From: CAVUAN01 sp963739435
GTDB taxonomy: Bacteria > Acidobacteriota > Thermoanaerobaculia > UBA5066 > Gp7-AA6
DNA length: 64,000 nucleotides
Assembly (NCBI GenBank): GCA_963739435.1
Contig: CAVUAN010000006.1
Location: 124,001 to 188,000 of the forward strand
Reading direction: 5' to 3'
Shown: piece after piece, positions 16,001 to 29,832 of the stretch
Position numbering within the stretch: the first letter of the stretch is position 1
How the letters are laid out: each line of letters begins with the position of its first letter
Program-made: the position numbers and the translations under genes
The notes under the pieces: model-generated
Databases searched by the model: none
What the model was told of the DNA's origin: nothing
What the model saw: the letters and a program-made list of their open reading frames with translations, nothing else

Positions 16001-18723
16001 GCCGGCTGCGTTTGCCCGAATCCGCGGCGTGGCGGAGTTCCTCGGCGACAAGTCGCCGGAGGTCGAAGGGATCGCAGCTCTGTCCGAGCTCGAGATCGAG
16101 ATCCGGCTCCGGGATCCGCTTCCGAACTTCCCGGCCCTTCTGACCGACGGGCGAACCTCGATAACAGCAGCCGTGCCCGCCAGGGACGGCAAGCCCGCAA
16201 GCCTGCTCGGCACCGGGCCCTTTCAGACGGTACTCCACACGCCGGATCGCGTCGTCCTCGAGCGCAATCCCAGGTCCTGGAAGGAGCCGCCGCGGCTCGA
16301 CCGGATCGAGTTTCGCGCGACCCTCTCGGCCGCCGCGATCACCGAAGGCCTTCGCTCCGGCCAGTTCGATCTGGCGCGCGATCTTCAGCCGCAGGACCTC
16401 GAGGCCGTGCTGCGCGAGCCCCGATTCCGCGCTGGCCTCGTCGAGACGCCCAAGAAGAACACCTACTTCGCTCTCTTTCGCTCGGAAACCAAAGCCGGCT
16501 CCAACTCGATTCTCCGGCACGCTCTGGCAAGCGCCGCGCGCACGCAGGACTTCGTGTGGGGAGCTCTGGGACGCTTCGCCCTGCCCGCGACAGGACTTCT
16601 CCCGCCCGGCATCCTCGGTCACGACCCTGGCCGGCGGCAGCCTCACGTCCCGAGGGAGAAAGCGATCGAGATGCTCCGCTCCACCGGGCTGCAGATGCCG
16701 ATCAAGCTCAGGGCCGCGGTGCACCCGATCCTGCAGAACCAGTATGCCGCCCTGACCCAGGCCCTGATCCGCATCTGGGCTGACCTCGGAGTCGAGGTCG
16801 AAGTCGCGACGAAGACCATGCCGGATTTTCTCGAGGCCTGGCACGGCAGAGGCGATCTCGACATGTGGATGGGGCGGTGGATCGCCGACTACGACGACCC
16901 GGACAACTTCACGTTCACGCTCTTTCACTCCGAGAGCGGCCGGCTCCGGAGCTACTACGCCTCGCCCGAGGCCGACCGGATCCTGGAGGAGGCAAGGGCC
17001 GAAGCCCGCCCGGCCGCTCGCGAGAGCCTCTACCGGAAGTTCGAGCACTTGCTGCTCGACTCCGCGATGCTGGTCCCGCTCTTCCACGATGTGGATTACC
17101 GGATCGGCAGCCCTGGGGTAAAGGGCCTGCAGCTCCACAGCACTGCGCCCTACGTCAACTACGCCGAGGTTGGAAAGACCGAGGCAACCGAGGCGCCGGC
17201 GGCTGCCGAACGGCAGACCGGCGGCGGAACATTGCACGTGCCGATTGCCGGCCTCGTGCGTTCCCTCGACCCGGCGCTGGCCGGGACGGTCGAACAGGCC
17301 GAAGTCCTTCCGCAGATCTTCCAGACGCTGACCTTCGCTGTCGAAGGAACGCGGATCGTCCCGTGGCTCGCAGCCAGCTTTTCCGCCGAGAACGAGGGAA
17401 AGCGTTTCCGCTTCCGGCTGCGGCCCGGCGTCCGGTTTCACGACGGCCGCCGATTGACCGCCCGCGACGTGCGCTATTCCTTCGAGCGGCTCTTGACGAG
17501 CGAGCAGAGCGACTGCCGCTGGCAGCTCTCATCCATCCGCGGGGCCAAACGCTTGCTCGACGGCACGGCCACCGATCTCGAGGGCTTCCACATCGTCTCG
17601 CCGATGGAGTTCTTCATCGACCTCGAGCAGCCCGTCTCCTTCTTCCCGGCGCTGATCTCCTACACGGGGACCGCCATCGTCCCGGAAGGGACCGGGGCGG
17701 TCGGCTCGAGCTGGCGGGAGAACGCCGTTGGAACGGGCCCCTTCCGCGTCGTCGGCTTCGAGCCCGGCCGCCGGCTCGAGCTCGAGCGCAATCCCCACTA
17801 CTGGCGCGAGGGCTATCCCCGCAGCGAGGGCCTGGTCTTCCGGTTCGGGGTGTCGCCCGAAGAAGTTCGGGAGGATTTCCGGGCGGGAAGGCTCTCGCTC
17901 GCTCTCGACCTGCTCCCGGCCGATGCCGAGGCCCTCCGCCACGATCCACGGTTCGCATCCGGCCACCGGGAAGGCCCGAAGCTCCAGAGTTACTTCATCG
18001 TGTTCAACAGTCACAGCACGGCGCTCGCCGACGTCGAGGTGCGCCGGAGTCTCGTTCGATCGATCGACGCCGCGGGTCTCGTGCGCCGGACCCTCGGGCG
18101 CCTGGCGATCCCGGCGCACGGGCTGATCCCTCCAGGCCTCCTCGGCTACGCGGCGTCCGCGACGGAATCGCGCGGGCCTTCGTCGCGTGGCACGGGCGAC
18201 AGCGCGGTCGATAAGACGGTCTCGCGCGAGACGGTGGAGCTCTCGGTCTCGATGCACCCCATCTTCTTCGGCGAGCTCTCGGCCGTCGCGCGCGAGATCA
18301 CGGAGGCCTTTCGAGAGATGGGCTTCGCGATCCGGCCCGCCAACAAGACCATGGCCGAGTATCTCGAAAACAACCGCCGGGGCAGCGCGGACATGTCCAT
18401 GGGACGCTGGGGCGCCGACTACCCCGATGCCGACACGTTCGTCTACGGCGTCCTTCACTCGACGGCGGGAAGCATGGGCCGGTTACTTCGCGCGACCCGA
18501 CATCGACCAGCTCGCCGAGCAGGGACGGGCCGAGACCGACCCGCGCGTCCGCCACTCCGCTCTACCGGAAGATCGAGGACCTTCTCGCGCAAGGACGCCC
18601 TGCTGCTGCCCCTCTTCCACGACCAGGTCTACGCCTTCGCGCGGCCCGAGGTCGAAGGGCTTCACCTCCGTCGGACAGACGAGCCCGATGATCTTCTACG
18701 AGGACCTCTGGATCCGGCGCTAG
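13040..18723 (+). CDS. Giant fusion: Ser/Thr kinase + AAA/STAND-like ATPase + two SBP_bac_5 domains (copy 1, frame-disrupted)
   Basis: About 1890 residues after joining frames. Order: Hanks-type kinase (about 9-270) with GRGGMG loop, EVAVKL lysine, HRDIKPANI catalytic loop, DFGLAH and YLSPEQ; an AAA_16-like ATPase (about 300-560) with Walker A GEPGIGKT near 330 and GNPYFTKELIRSL; a helical, TPR-like stretch; then two solute-binding domains of the oligopeptide type starting near 890 (LVVAMANPVAATEP; RLHLRPGTVFSDGTPLTG) and near 1394 (RFRLRPGVRFHDGRRLTARD). No signal peptide or membrane segment is seen, so the binding domains should be cytosolic, as in the sugar-stress regulator SgrR. TTG start. 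Frame breaks: an extra T near 14780 and several between about 18470 and 18670; copy 2 shows the intact order. Confidence 0.85.
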
Positions 18724-18733
18724 GGACGTCCGC

Positions 18734-21700
18734 GTGATCGCCACACGGCTCGCAAACCGCTACGAAATCCTCGGCGAGCTCGGCCGAGGCGGGATGGGTG
18801 TCGTCTACCGGGCCCGCGACCCGGTCTTGAATCGCGAAGTCGCCGTCAAGCTCATCTCCTCGACGGATCTCACGACCGAGATCGAGGAGCGCTTCCAGCG
18901 GGAGGCGCAGATCGTGGCCCAGATGGACCACCCTGCCATCGTACCGATCCACGACCTCGGGCGGCACGAAGGCTCCCTCTTCTTCGTGATGCCGGTCATC
19001 GGCGGAGCGACCCTGTCGCGCCTGCTCCGGGACCAGACGCTCTGCCTCGGCGACGTCGTCGACATCGGGATCCAGGTCGCCGACGCGCTCGACTACAGCC
19101 ACTCGCGCGGTGTCGTACACCGGGACATCAAGCCGGCCAACATCATGATCGCGCAGGAAGAAGGATCAGGTGTCCGCGTCCGCGTGATGGACTTCGGGCT
19201 CGCGCACACGGCCTCGGAGTCCCGGCTCACCAAGACAGGCACCCTGGTCGGCACCGTCGCCTACCTCTCCCCCGAGCAGGTGGCCTCGCGCGCATTCGAC
19301 GGCCGCTCGGACATCTACTCTCTCGGCGTCGTCCTCTACGAGTGCCTCGTCGGGGAGCCGCCGTTCACCGGGGACGTTCAGTCGATCCTGTACCGCATCG
19401 CCCACGAGAACCCGCAGCCTCCGCGGGCGCTCGGCGCCGAGATCCGGGAGGAGTTGCAGGACATCGTCCTGCGCTGCCTGGAGAAGGACCCGGGCAAGCG
19501 CCCCCAGCGGGCCGGACAAGTCGCGGACGCGCTGCGCCGCCACAAGTCGAGCCTCGCGAGCGACGAGTTTCGGAAGTCGCTCGTTCTGAGCGGGAGCCGC
19601 GTGATCTCACGCCCCGCCGCGTCCGTGTTCATAGGCCGCGAGAGGGAGTTCGCCGAGCTGCAGCGGCGGTTGAACGCGGCGATCTCGGGCGAATGCCAGT
19701 TCGCGGTCGTGGCGGGCGAGCCGGGCGTCGGAAAGACGCGTCTCCTCGAAGAGCTCAAGAACCTCGCCCGGGCGCGCAAGATCCGGGTTCTCTACGGACG
19801 CTTCATCGAACAGGACCGTTCTTTCGCCTACCAGGGCTTCTGCGAGCTCATCGAGGACTACTTCCTCTCCCGCGACGCGGGCAGCTCCTCTTCCGGGCGC
19901 CCCGATTTCTCCGACCTCGCGGCGGACCTGATCGCCCTCTTCCCGCAGCTCTCGGAGATCAGCGAGCTGCGCTCGGCTGTCAGCGGCGAGGCCCGAGCGC
20001 CGGCAGCCGCAGAGGAGAAGAAAGCCGACGACCGGATCCAGGTCTTCGAGCTCCTCGCGCGCACCCTGACCCGGATGGCGGGCGGCAAGCCTTTCGTTCT
20101 CATTCTCGAGAACCTGCACGGCGCCGAGATCTCGATCGAGGCGCTCCAGTACATCGTCCGCCGGCTGCGGCCGACGTCGACTCTGATCGTCGGCAGCTTT
20201 CGACAGACGGAGACCGACAAGCGACATCCCCTGACACGGATGCTCGATTCCTTCACGGACGACCCGCGCTTCGTTTCGCTGACGCTCGGGCCGCTTTCCG
20301 CATCGGAGCACCGCGCCCTCGTCGAGTCCATCGTCGGGGCGCCGAAGGTCTCGGACGACCTCGCCCGGAGGCTCAAGGAGGCGACGGAGGGCAACCCCTT
20401 CTTCACCAAGGAGCTGATCCGGTCGCTCGTGGAGTCCGGGGGGATCGCCAAAGACGACACCGGGGCCTGGAGCTTCTCGAGAGGCGGGGCGATCTCGGCG
20501 GATGCACTGCCGGCCACCATCCAGCAGGCCGTCGAAAAGCGGATCGAGAGGCTTCCAGAAGAGCTGCGCGATCTCCTGTCGATCGCGTCCGTGATCGGCA
20601 AGACGTTTGACGCCCGGGACCTCGAGACGCTCGCCGAAGGGGCCAAGGACCTCGACGACGCGATCGACCGGCTGATGCGCGAGGGGATTCTCGAAGAGGA
20701 GCGCGAGTCGCGCGGAGACCGTCTGACGTTCTCGAGCGGAATCGTGCGGGACGCCCTGTACGGAGCGCTCGCTCGCCGCAGGCGCCGCTCGCTCCACCGC
20801 AAGTACGCCGGGCTGATCGAGCAGCGCTATGCGGGCCGTCTCGAGCGCATCTACCCCGAGCTCGTCCACCACTTCTCGCAGGCCGATCTGCCCGAGAAGA
20901 CGGTCGAGTACGCGTTGAAGCTAGCTCAGAAGGCGCTCGACTCGTTCAGCCCGGAGGAGACTGTCCGCGTCGCGAAGATCGCCCTCGATTTCCTCGAGGA
21001 CGAGGAGTGGGTCGGGCGAGCGGGCCCTCGAAGGCGAGGCTCGGCTCCTGCTGGCCCAGGGCCACCGACTGGCGGGCAACCTCGACGCGGCGCTGCGCGA
21101 GGCGGAAGCGGCGGTCCGCGTGTTCGAGAACCAGAAGGAGCCGCGGAGGGTCCTCCAGGCGATTCTGTTCGCGGCAGAAAATGCATGGCAGTCGAGGCAA
21201 ATCGACGAGGCCCGGCGGTGGACCGACCAGGGAATCGACCTCGCGCGCTCGGCGGGCGACCCCGGCCTCCTCGCGAAGCTTCTCTCACTGGCTGCGACGG
21301 TGGCCAGCCTTCGCGGTGAGCATCCGAAAGTCGCCGCTTATCTCGCCGAGATCGAAGAGCTGACCCCCAGGGAGAAGGCCGCCGACGAAGCCATCCCTCG
21401 CGGCGGCACGCTCGTCGTCGCCATGGCGAACTCCATAGCCGCCACCGAGCCGGGCAACTGTCAGATCGTCGAGGACTACGAGGTCCTGGCCAACGTCTTC
21501 GAAACCCTCGTGACTACGGATCCTCAGGGGCATCTGGTCCCGTTGCTCTGCGACCGGTGGTCAGTCGAGAACGGCGGCAGGACGGTTCGGCTTCTCCTGC
21601 GCAAAGGAGTCCAGTTCTCCGACGGGACAGCGTTGACGGGGCCAGCCGCCAAGGCGTCGCTCGAGCGTTCGATTCGGCTCTCTCGGGAAACTCTTCCCTC

Positions 21701-24407
21701 CGCCTTCAGCGCAATTCGCGGAGTTCCCGAGTACCTCCAGGGCGCGGCACCCGACGTCACCGGGATCGAGGCCCGCTCGGAGAATGAGTTGTCTCTCGAG
21801 CTTCTCGAGCCGCTCCCGATCTTCCCGGCTCTCCTGACCGAACCGAGGACGGCCATCGTCTCCGCCTCACCGGCCAGCTCGACCGGAGGCGAGCGAGTCT
21901 TCGGTACCGGCCCGTTTCGCATGGCCCTTCAACGGCCGGATCGCGTGCTTCTCGAGCGAAACCCCGGCTACTGGAGGGGCTCGGCCATCCACTTGGACGG
22001 CGTCGAGTTCCACACTGCTCTCGCCGCCAAGGCCATCGCGGCGGGCTTGAAGTCCGGAGAGATCGAGCTGGCCCAGGACCTTCTGCCTCAGGACGTGGAA
22101 GACATCTTGCGCGATTCCCGCTTTCGCGGCGGGCTCGCCGAGGTCCCCATCAAGAACACGTACTTCGCCGTCTTCAATTGCGGAAGCCCGGCGGGCTCCC
22201 ATGCAGACCTCCGCCGCGCCCTGGCCGGAGTCGTGCAGACGCAGGAGCTGGTCTGGGGAACCGTCGGGCGCTTCGCTCTGCCGGCGGCGGGGCTTCTCCC
22301 TCCGGGGATCCTCGGCCACGATCCCGGCCGCCGCCGCCCGCACTGGAGCCGCGAAAGGGCCGTCGAGGCCTTGCGGGCGACGGGCTTGCCGCTGCCCATC
22401 CGCCTGAAAGCGTCGGTCCATCCCATCCTCCAGGACCGGTACGGCGCCCTCACGTCGATGCTCTTCAAGACATGGCACGAGCTCGGCGTGGAAGTTTCGA
22501 TCGAGACATCGACGATGGCGGAATACCTCGATTCCTGGCAGACGCCGGAAGCGATCGACCTCCAGGTCGGCCGCTGGAACGCCGACTACGATGACCCGGA
22601 CAATTTCGGGTTCACGCTCTTTCATTCGAAGGCCGGCCTCCTGCGCAGTTACTTCTCTTCTCCCGAGACCGATCGTCTCCTCGAACAGGCGCGTACCGAA
22701 ATCCGCCCGGACGTCCGCGAGAGCCTCTACCGGAAGTTCGAAGACCTCCTGCAGGAGCCGGCGGTCCTGCTGCCGCTGTTTCACGATGTCCACTACCGGA
22801 TCGCGAGCCCTGCGGTGCGGGGCCTGCAGCTCAAGAGCACCTATCCACATGTCAACTATGCCGAGCTGGGCAAGGCCGAAGCCCCGGTGCTTCGGGCGAC
22901 TGCCGAGCGGCCGGCCGTCGGAGGCATCCTGAACGTGCCGATCGCGCAGGTCGTCCGCAACTTCGATACGGCGCTCTCCACGACTGCGGAGGACTCCGAG
23001 GTCCATTGCCAGGTCTTCGAGCCGTTGACCTGGGCCGCTGACGGCACCCGGATCATTCCCTGGCTCGCTTCCGAGATCCTGATGGAGAACGACGCTACGC
23101 GATTTCGATTCCGCCTCCGCCCGGGCGTGCGCTTCCATGACGGGCGCAGGCTCACGGCCCGCGACGTTCGGTACTCCTTCGAGCGGCTGCTCCTGGGCCC
23201 GCAAACGGGCACCAAAGGGCTGCTCTCTTCAGTCCGGGGCGCGTCGCGGCTCATCGACGGCACAGCGACGGATCTCGAGGGCTTCCACATCGTCTCGCCT
23301 ACGGAGTTCTTCATCGACCTGGAGAAGCCCGTCTCCTTCTTCCCGGCGCTCCTGTCGTACACGCCAACCGGAATCGTGCCGGAGGGTACCGGGGTCATCG
23401 GACCGAGCATGCGCGAGGGCGCGATCGGCACCGGCCCCTTCCGGCTCGTCAGCTTCGAGGCAGGACGGCGACTCGAGCTCGAGCGCAATCCGCACTACTG
23501 GCGAGAGGGATATCCGAAAAGCGAGGGGGTCGTCTTTCGATTCGGCGTCTCGCCCCAGGAGATCCGCGACGGGTTCCTGGCCGGCCGCTTCTCGCTCGCG
23601 TCAGACCTCCTGCCGGCCGACGCCGAGGCCTTCCGGCACGATCCGCGATTTGCTTCGGGCTACCGCGAGAATCCCCGTCTGACCACCTATTTCGTCGCCT
23701 TCAACCGGCGCCAGGGAGTCCTGGCCGACCTCACGCTGCGCCAGAGCCTTCATCGGGCGGTCGACGTCGCCGCCTTCGTGCGCCGAACCCTGGGTCGGCT
23801 GGCCATCCCGGCTCATGGCCTGATCCCGCCAGGTCTGCTCGGCTACTCAGCCGCCGGCGCAAATCCGAGCGAGCGGGGCGGCCCCGACAGCTCGGCTGAC
23901 GCGACGGTCTCGCGGGAGCGCGTCGAGCTCTCGGCGGCCGTTCATCCCATCTTCTTCGGTGAGTTCTCGGCCTTCGCTCGGGAGCTCACGGAGGCGTTTG
24001 GCGAGATCGGTTTCTCCATCCGGCCGGCCAACCGGACGATGGCCGAATACCTCGACCTCACGCGGAAGGGCGGGACGGACCTGAACGTGGGGCGCTGGAA
24101 TGCCGACTTTCCTGACGCCGACACCTTCGTCCACGGCCTTCTGCACGCACAAGTGGGTTTCCTGGGCCGCTATGTCGGCGAGCCGGAAATCGATCAGCTC
24201 GCGGACCGGGGCCGTGCTGAAACCGACCCCCGTGTTCGCCACACCATCTACCGCCAGGTCGAGGAGCGCATCGTCCGCGACGCGCTCGTGCTGCCGCTCT
24301 TCCACGACCAGGGCTACTGCTTTGCCCGGCCGGAGGTTGAGGGCCTGACGTCGGTTTCCCAGTCGAGCCCCGCCATTGCCTACGCCAACCTGCGCATCCG
24401 GCGATAG
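18734..24407 (+). CDS. Giant fusion: Ser/Thr kinase + AAA/STAND-like ATPase + two SBP_bac_5 domains (copy 2, one frame break)
   Basis: Tandem paralogue starting (GTG) 10 bp after copy 1, similar along its full length of about 1890 residues. The kinase again has GRGGMG, VAVKLISS, HRDIKPANIMI, MDFGLAH and SPEQV; Walker A is GEPGVGKT. The region SADALPATIQQAVEKRIERL leads into the helical segment. The first solute-binding domain begins near residue 890 (LVVAMANSIAATEP; RLLLRKGVQFSDGTALTG), the second near 1396 (RFRLRPGVRFHDGRRLTARD). One frame break near 21010, where an inserted base separates EEW from the continuing ERALEGEARLLLAQ; both sides match copy 1. A cytosolic ligand-sensing kinase is inferred; ligand and phosphorylation targets unknown. 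Confidence 0.85.
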
Positions 24408-24435
24408 CTGGCGAAGAGGACGGCCTCTCGCTTGC

Positions 24436-24464
24436 TTGGACCTGTGGACCAGAAGGACGATAAG
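24436..24464 (+). promoter_or_regulatory. Possible sigma70-type promoter for the secreted protein gene
   Basis: TTGGAC (24436-24441), 17-bp spacer, GATAAG (24459-24464). It would give a leader of about 95 nt ahead of the gene at 24565, which has an AAAGGAGAG ribosome-binding site. Match quality is moderate. Confidence 0.35.
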
Positions 24465-24564
24465 CTCCCCCAGGCCTGAAACATTCAGCGGCTCGGAGCT
24501 GACTCTCGCCTTTCGCTTCTGACGCAGCTCCGGCGAATCACTTCCCTCGAAAAGGAGAGAAACC

Positions 24565-25299
24565 ATGAATCGTCTTGCAGGTTCCATCTTCGTCACGAGG
24601 CGCGCCTTGAGGGCTCTGAATCTTTCTGCCCTGCTCCTCGGAGTTTCGGCCGGAGCGGTGCTGGCCCAGGGGCCTCCGACCGTTCCGGAACGTGTCGCCG
24701 CCCTCAAGCAATCTCTGGCGCAGAGCAAGATGCAGCTGAGAAAGTACGAGTGGATCGAAACCCAGGTCGTCAGCTTGAAGGGCGAAGAAAAATCCAACAC
24801 CCAGAACCGCTGCTACTACGGCGCGGACGGCAACCTGCAGAAGGTCCCGGTTGCGGCGGCCCCGCAGGAGACGAAGAGGGGGCTGCGCGGCAAAATCGTG
24901 GCGAACAAGAAGGCTGAATTGACTGATTACATGCAGAAGGCCGTGGCCCTCATAAAGATGTACGTTCCGCCGGACCCGGATCGCATCGAGGCTTCGAAGA
25001 TCGCCGGGAAGGTGTCGCTGACCCCGCTCCAGCCGGGCCTTCGGGTGCGTCTCGACTTCCGCGACTACCTGAAGCCGGGCGACACTCTGAGCGTGGACGT
25101 GAACCCGTCGACCAATCGCCTCCTGGGCCTGAAGGTGTCCACGTATATGGACGGTCCGACGGACCCCGTGGGTCTCGACGTGACCGAGGGCGCCTTGAAC
25201 GACGGCACGCAGTACAACGCGCAGATCACGCTCGCCGCGCCGAGCCAGAACCTCAGCGTCACGGTGACGAACTCCGGATACCGCCTGACGGGTCAATGA
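24565..25299 (+). CDS. Secreted protein of unknown function
   Basis: 244-residue protein with a signal peptide: basic start, hydrophobic LNLSALLLGVSAGAVLA, likely cut after VLAQ. The mature part is polar and basic in the middle (ETKRGLRGKIVANKKAELTDY), with a beta-rich C-terminal half (GLRVRLDFRDYLKPGDTLSVDVN). AAAGGAGAG lies 7-15 bp before ATG 24565. No family recognised; proteins of this look recur in acidobacterial genomes, which is recollection, not a search. It is probably periplasmic and has its own promoter after the kinase pair. Confidence 0.75.
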   Translation: MNRLAGSIFVTRRALRALNLSALLLGVSAGAVLAQGPPTVPERVAALKQSLAQSKMQLRKYEWIETQVVSLKGEEKSNTQNRCYYGADGNLQKVPVAAAPQETKRGLRGKIVANKKAELTDYMQKAVALIKMYVPPDPDRIEASKIAGKVSLTPLQPGLRVRLDFRDYLKPGDTLSVDVNPSTNRLLGLKVSTYMDGPTDPVGLDVTEGALNDGTQYNAQITLAAPSQNLSVTVTNSGYRLTGQ

Positions 25300-25309
25300 C
25301 GACTCTCTC

Positions 25310-25430
25310 GGAGAGGTGGGTGAGTGGCTAGTGTCGGAGGCCTGCAGAGCAGGCCGTAGACGGCGCCGGCTCCGCCGGCGCCTACCCAGCGGGCGCGCGA
25401 AGCGCGCAAACCGCTGGTTTCAAACTCGAA
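25310..25430 (+). pseudogene. Remodelled tRNA-Ser copy with palindromic insertions
   Basis: The first 20 bp, GGAGAGGTGGGTGAGTGGCT, are identical to the 5' end of the intact tRNA-Ser(GCU) 157 bp downstream. Later parts also resemble it (CCAGCGG 25386-25392, AAACCGC 25408-25414, TTTCAAA 25418-25424). Between them lie perfect or near-perfect hairpins: GGCCTGC-AGA-GCAGGCC (25339-25355), a GTAG...GCGCCGGC / GCCGGCGC..CTAC stem (25356-25385), and CCAGCGG enclosing GCGCGC-GAA-GCGCGC (25386-25417). No valid anticodon loop or 3' acceptor strand remains, so it is not a working tRNA. Confidence 0.7.
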
Positions 25431-25466
25431 GCGGATCAACTACCATCTGCAGTTCGACCACTTGCT

Positions 25467-25559
25467 GGAGAGGTGGGTGAGTGGCTTAAACCAGCGGTTT
25501 GCTAAACCGCCGTAGGGTTAATAGCCCTACCACGGGTTCAAATCCCGTCCTCTCCGCCA
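25467..25559 (+). tRNA. tRNA-Ser (anticodon GCU)
   Basis: Acceptor GGAGAGG (25467-25473) pairs with CCTCTCC (25549-25555); then discriminator G and an encoded CCA. The anticodon stem GCGGT/ACCGC encloses a loop with GCT at 25501-25503. A long type-II variable arm (GTAGGGTTAATAGCCCTAC) and the T-loop GGTTCAAATC are present. It reads AGC/AGU serine codons. Confidence 0.96.
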
Positions 25560-25580
25560 TTCTTCAGGAGGCAGAACGCG

Positions 25581-26375
25581 ATGACTCAGGCCTCCCGTTT
25601 GACCGCCCTCGTCACGGGAGCATCGAGCGGAATCGGGCTCGAACTGGCGACGCTCCTGGCGCGCGAGGGGCACGATCTCGTGCTCGTGTCGCGGAGCCGC
25701 GGGAAGCTCGAAGACATCGGGCGGGCTCTCCACGAGGAGTTTGGCATCACGACGTCGGTGATCGCCCGGGATCTCGCCGACCCCGCTTCGCCGCAAGCCG
25801 TGGCCAGCGAGCTCGCCTCGCGCGGCATCGCGGTGGACATCCTCGTCAACAACGCCGGCTTCGGTGTCTACGGCTTTTTCACTGAGACCTCGCTCGAGAA
25901 AGAGCTCGAGATGATCCAGGTCAACATCGTGGCGCTGACCCACCTGACCAAGCTCTTCCTGCCCGGCATGATCGCTCGCCGCCGCGGCCGGATCCTGAAC
26001 CTCGCCTCGACGGCGGCCTTTCAGCCCGGGCCGCTCATGGCGGTTTACTACGCGACGAAGTCCTACGTGCTGTCTTTCTCCGAAGCCCTGGCCAACGAGA
26101 CGGCCGGCACCGGCATCACGGTCACGGCGCTTTGCCCCGGCCCGACCGTCACGGACTTCCAGAAACAGGCCGGCCTCGAAGCGACGGTCCTTTTCAACAA
26201 TCCCTTCCTCATGACCGCCGCCGAGGCGGCCCGCGCCGGTTACGAGGGAATGATGCGCGGCCGGCGCGTCGTCATACCCGGCCTCGCCAACGCCATGCTC
26301 GTCCAGGGCACGCGCATCGCGCCGCGCCGCCTCTCTACGGCGATTGCACGGAGAATCCAGGAGTCCAGGAAGTAA
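25581..26375 (+). CDS. SDR family oxidoreductase
   Basis: 264-residue classical short-chain dehydrogenase/reductase. The NAD(P) motif TGASSGIG is at residues about 13-20 and NNAG at about 90; catalytic Ser is in LNLASTAAF and Tyr/Lys in YYATK. ATG 25581 has AGGAGG about 8 bp upstream. The extended tail (MLVQGTRIAPRRLSTAIARRI) resembles the DltE/YqjQ-like acyl or short-chain alcohol oxidoreductases. Substrate unknown. It starts just 22 bp after tRNA-Ser(GCU). Confidence 0.88.
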   Translation: MTQASRLTALVTGASSGIGLELATLLAREGHDLVLVSRSRGKLEDIGRALHEEFGITTSVIARDLADPASPQAVASELASRGIAVDILVNNAGFGVYGFFTETSLEKELEMIQVNIVALTHLTKLFLPGMIARRRGRILNLASTAAFQPGPLMAVYYATKSYVLSFSEALANETAGTGITVTALCPGPTVTDFQKQAGLEATVLFNNPFLMTAAEAARAGYEGMMRGRRVVIPGLANAMLVQGTRIAPRRLSTAIARRIQESRK

Positions 26376-26378
26376 GCT
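26373..26378 (+). promoter_or_regulatory. TANNNT box before the tricorn-like gene
   Basis: TAAGCT ends 7 bp before ATG 26386. It overlaps the stop codon (TAA) of the SDR gene, so the promoter would lie in that gene's 3' end. No Shine-Dalgarno. Confidence 0.3.
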
Positions 26379-26385
26379 TCGCCGC

Positions 26386-29677
<3,292 letters not shown>

Positions 29678-29746
29678 GTGCCATTGAGCGTAGCGCGGCT
29701 GCGCTACGGCTCTCGCGACGCACCTCCCCCCGATGCCTTTACATCA

Positions 29747-29776
29747 TTGACGCTTTTCTGCCGGCCGCCATAACAT
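29747..29776 (+). promoter_or_regulatory. Possible sigma70 promoter for the OmpA-family gene
   Basis: TTGACG at 29747-29752, then an AT-rich -10 region ATAACAT at 29770-29776 (spacer 17-18). It leaves a leader of about 50 nt before ATG 29833, which has GGAGG at about 29818-29822. Confidence 0.45.
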
Positions 29777-29832
29777 GGCCGGCCCGCGGAAGGCCCGAGT
29801 AGCCGCCCTCAACGGGCTGGAGGTCAATTGTC

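Noticed and set aside
15240..17441. 733-codon open frame on the minus strand
   Set aside because: Antisense shadow of the SBP domains of kinase copy 1; composition is that of reverse-complemented GC-rich coding DNA and no protein motif is seen.
25310..25430. A second functional tRNA-Ser
   Set aside because: No seven-base anticodon loop and no 3' acceptor strand; only the 5' part and scattered arm pieces match.
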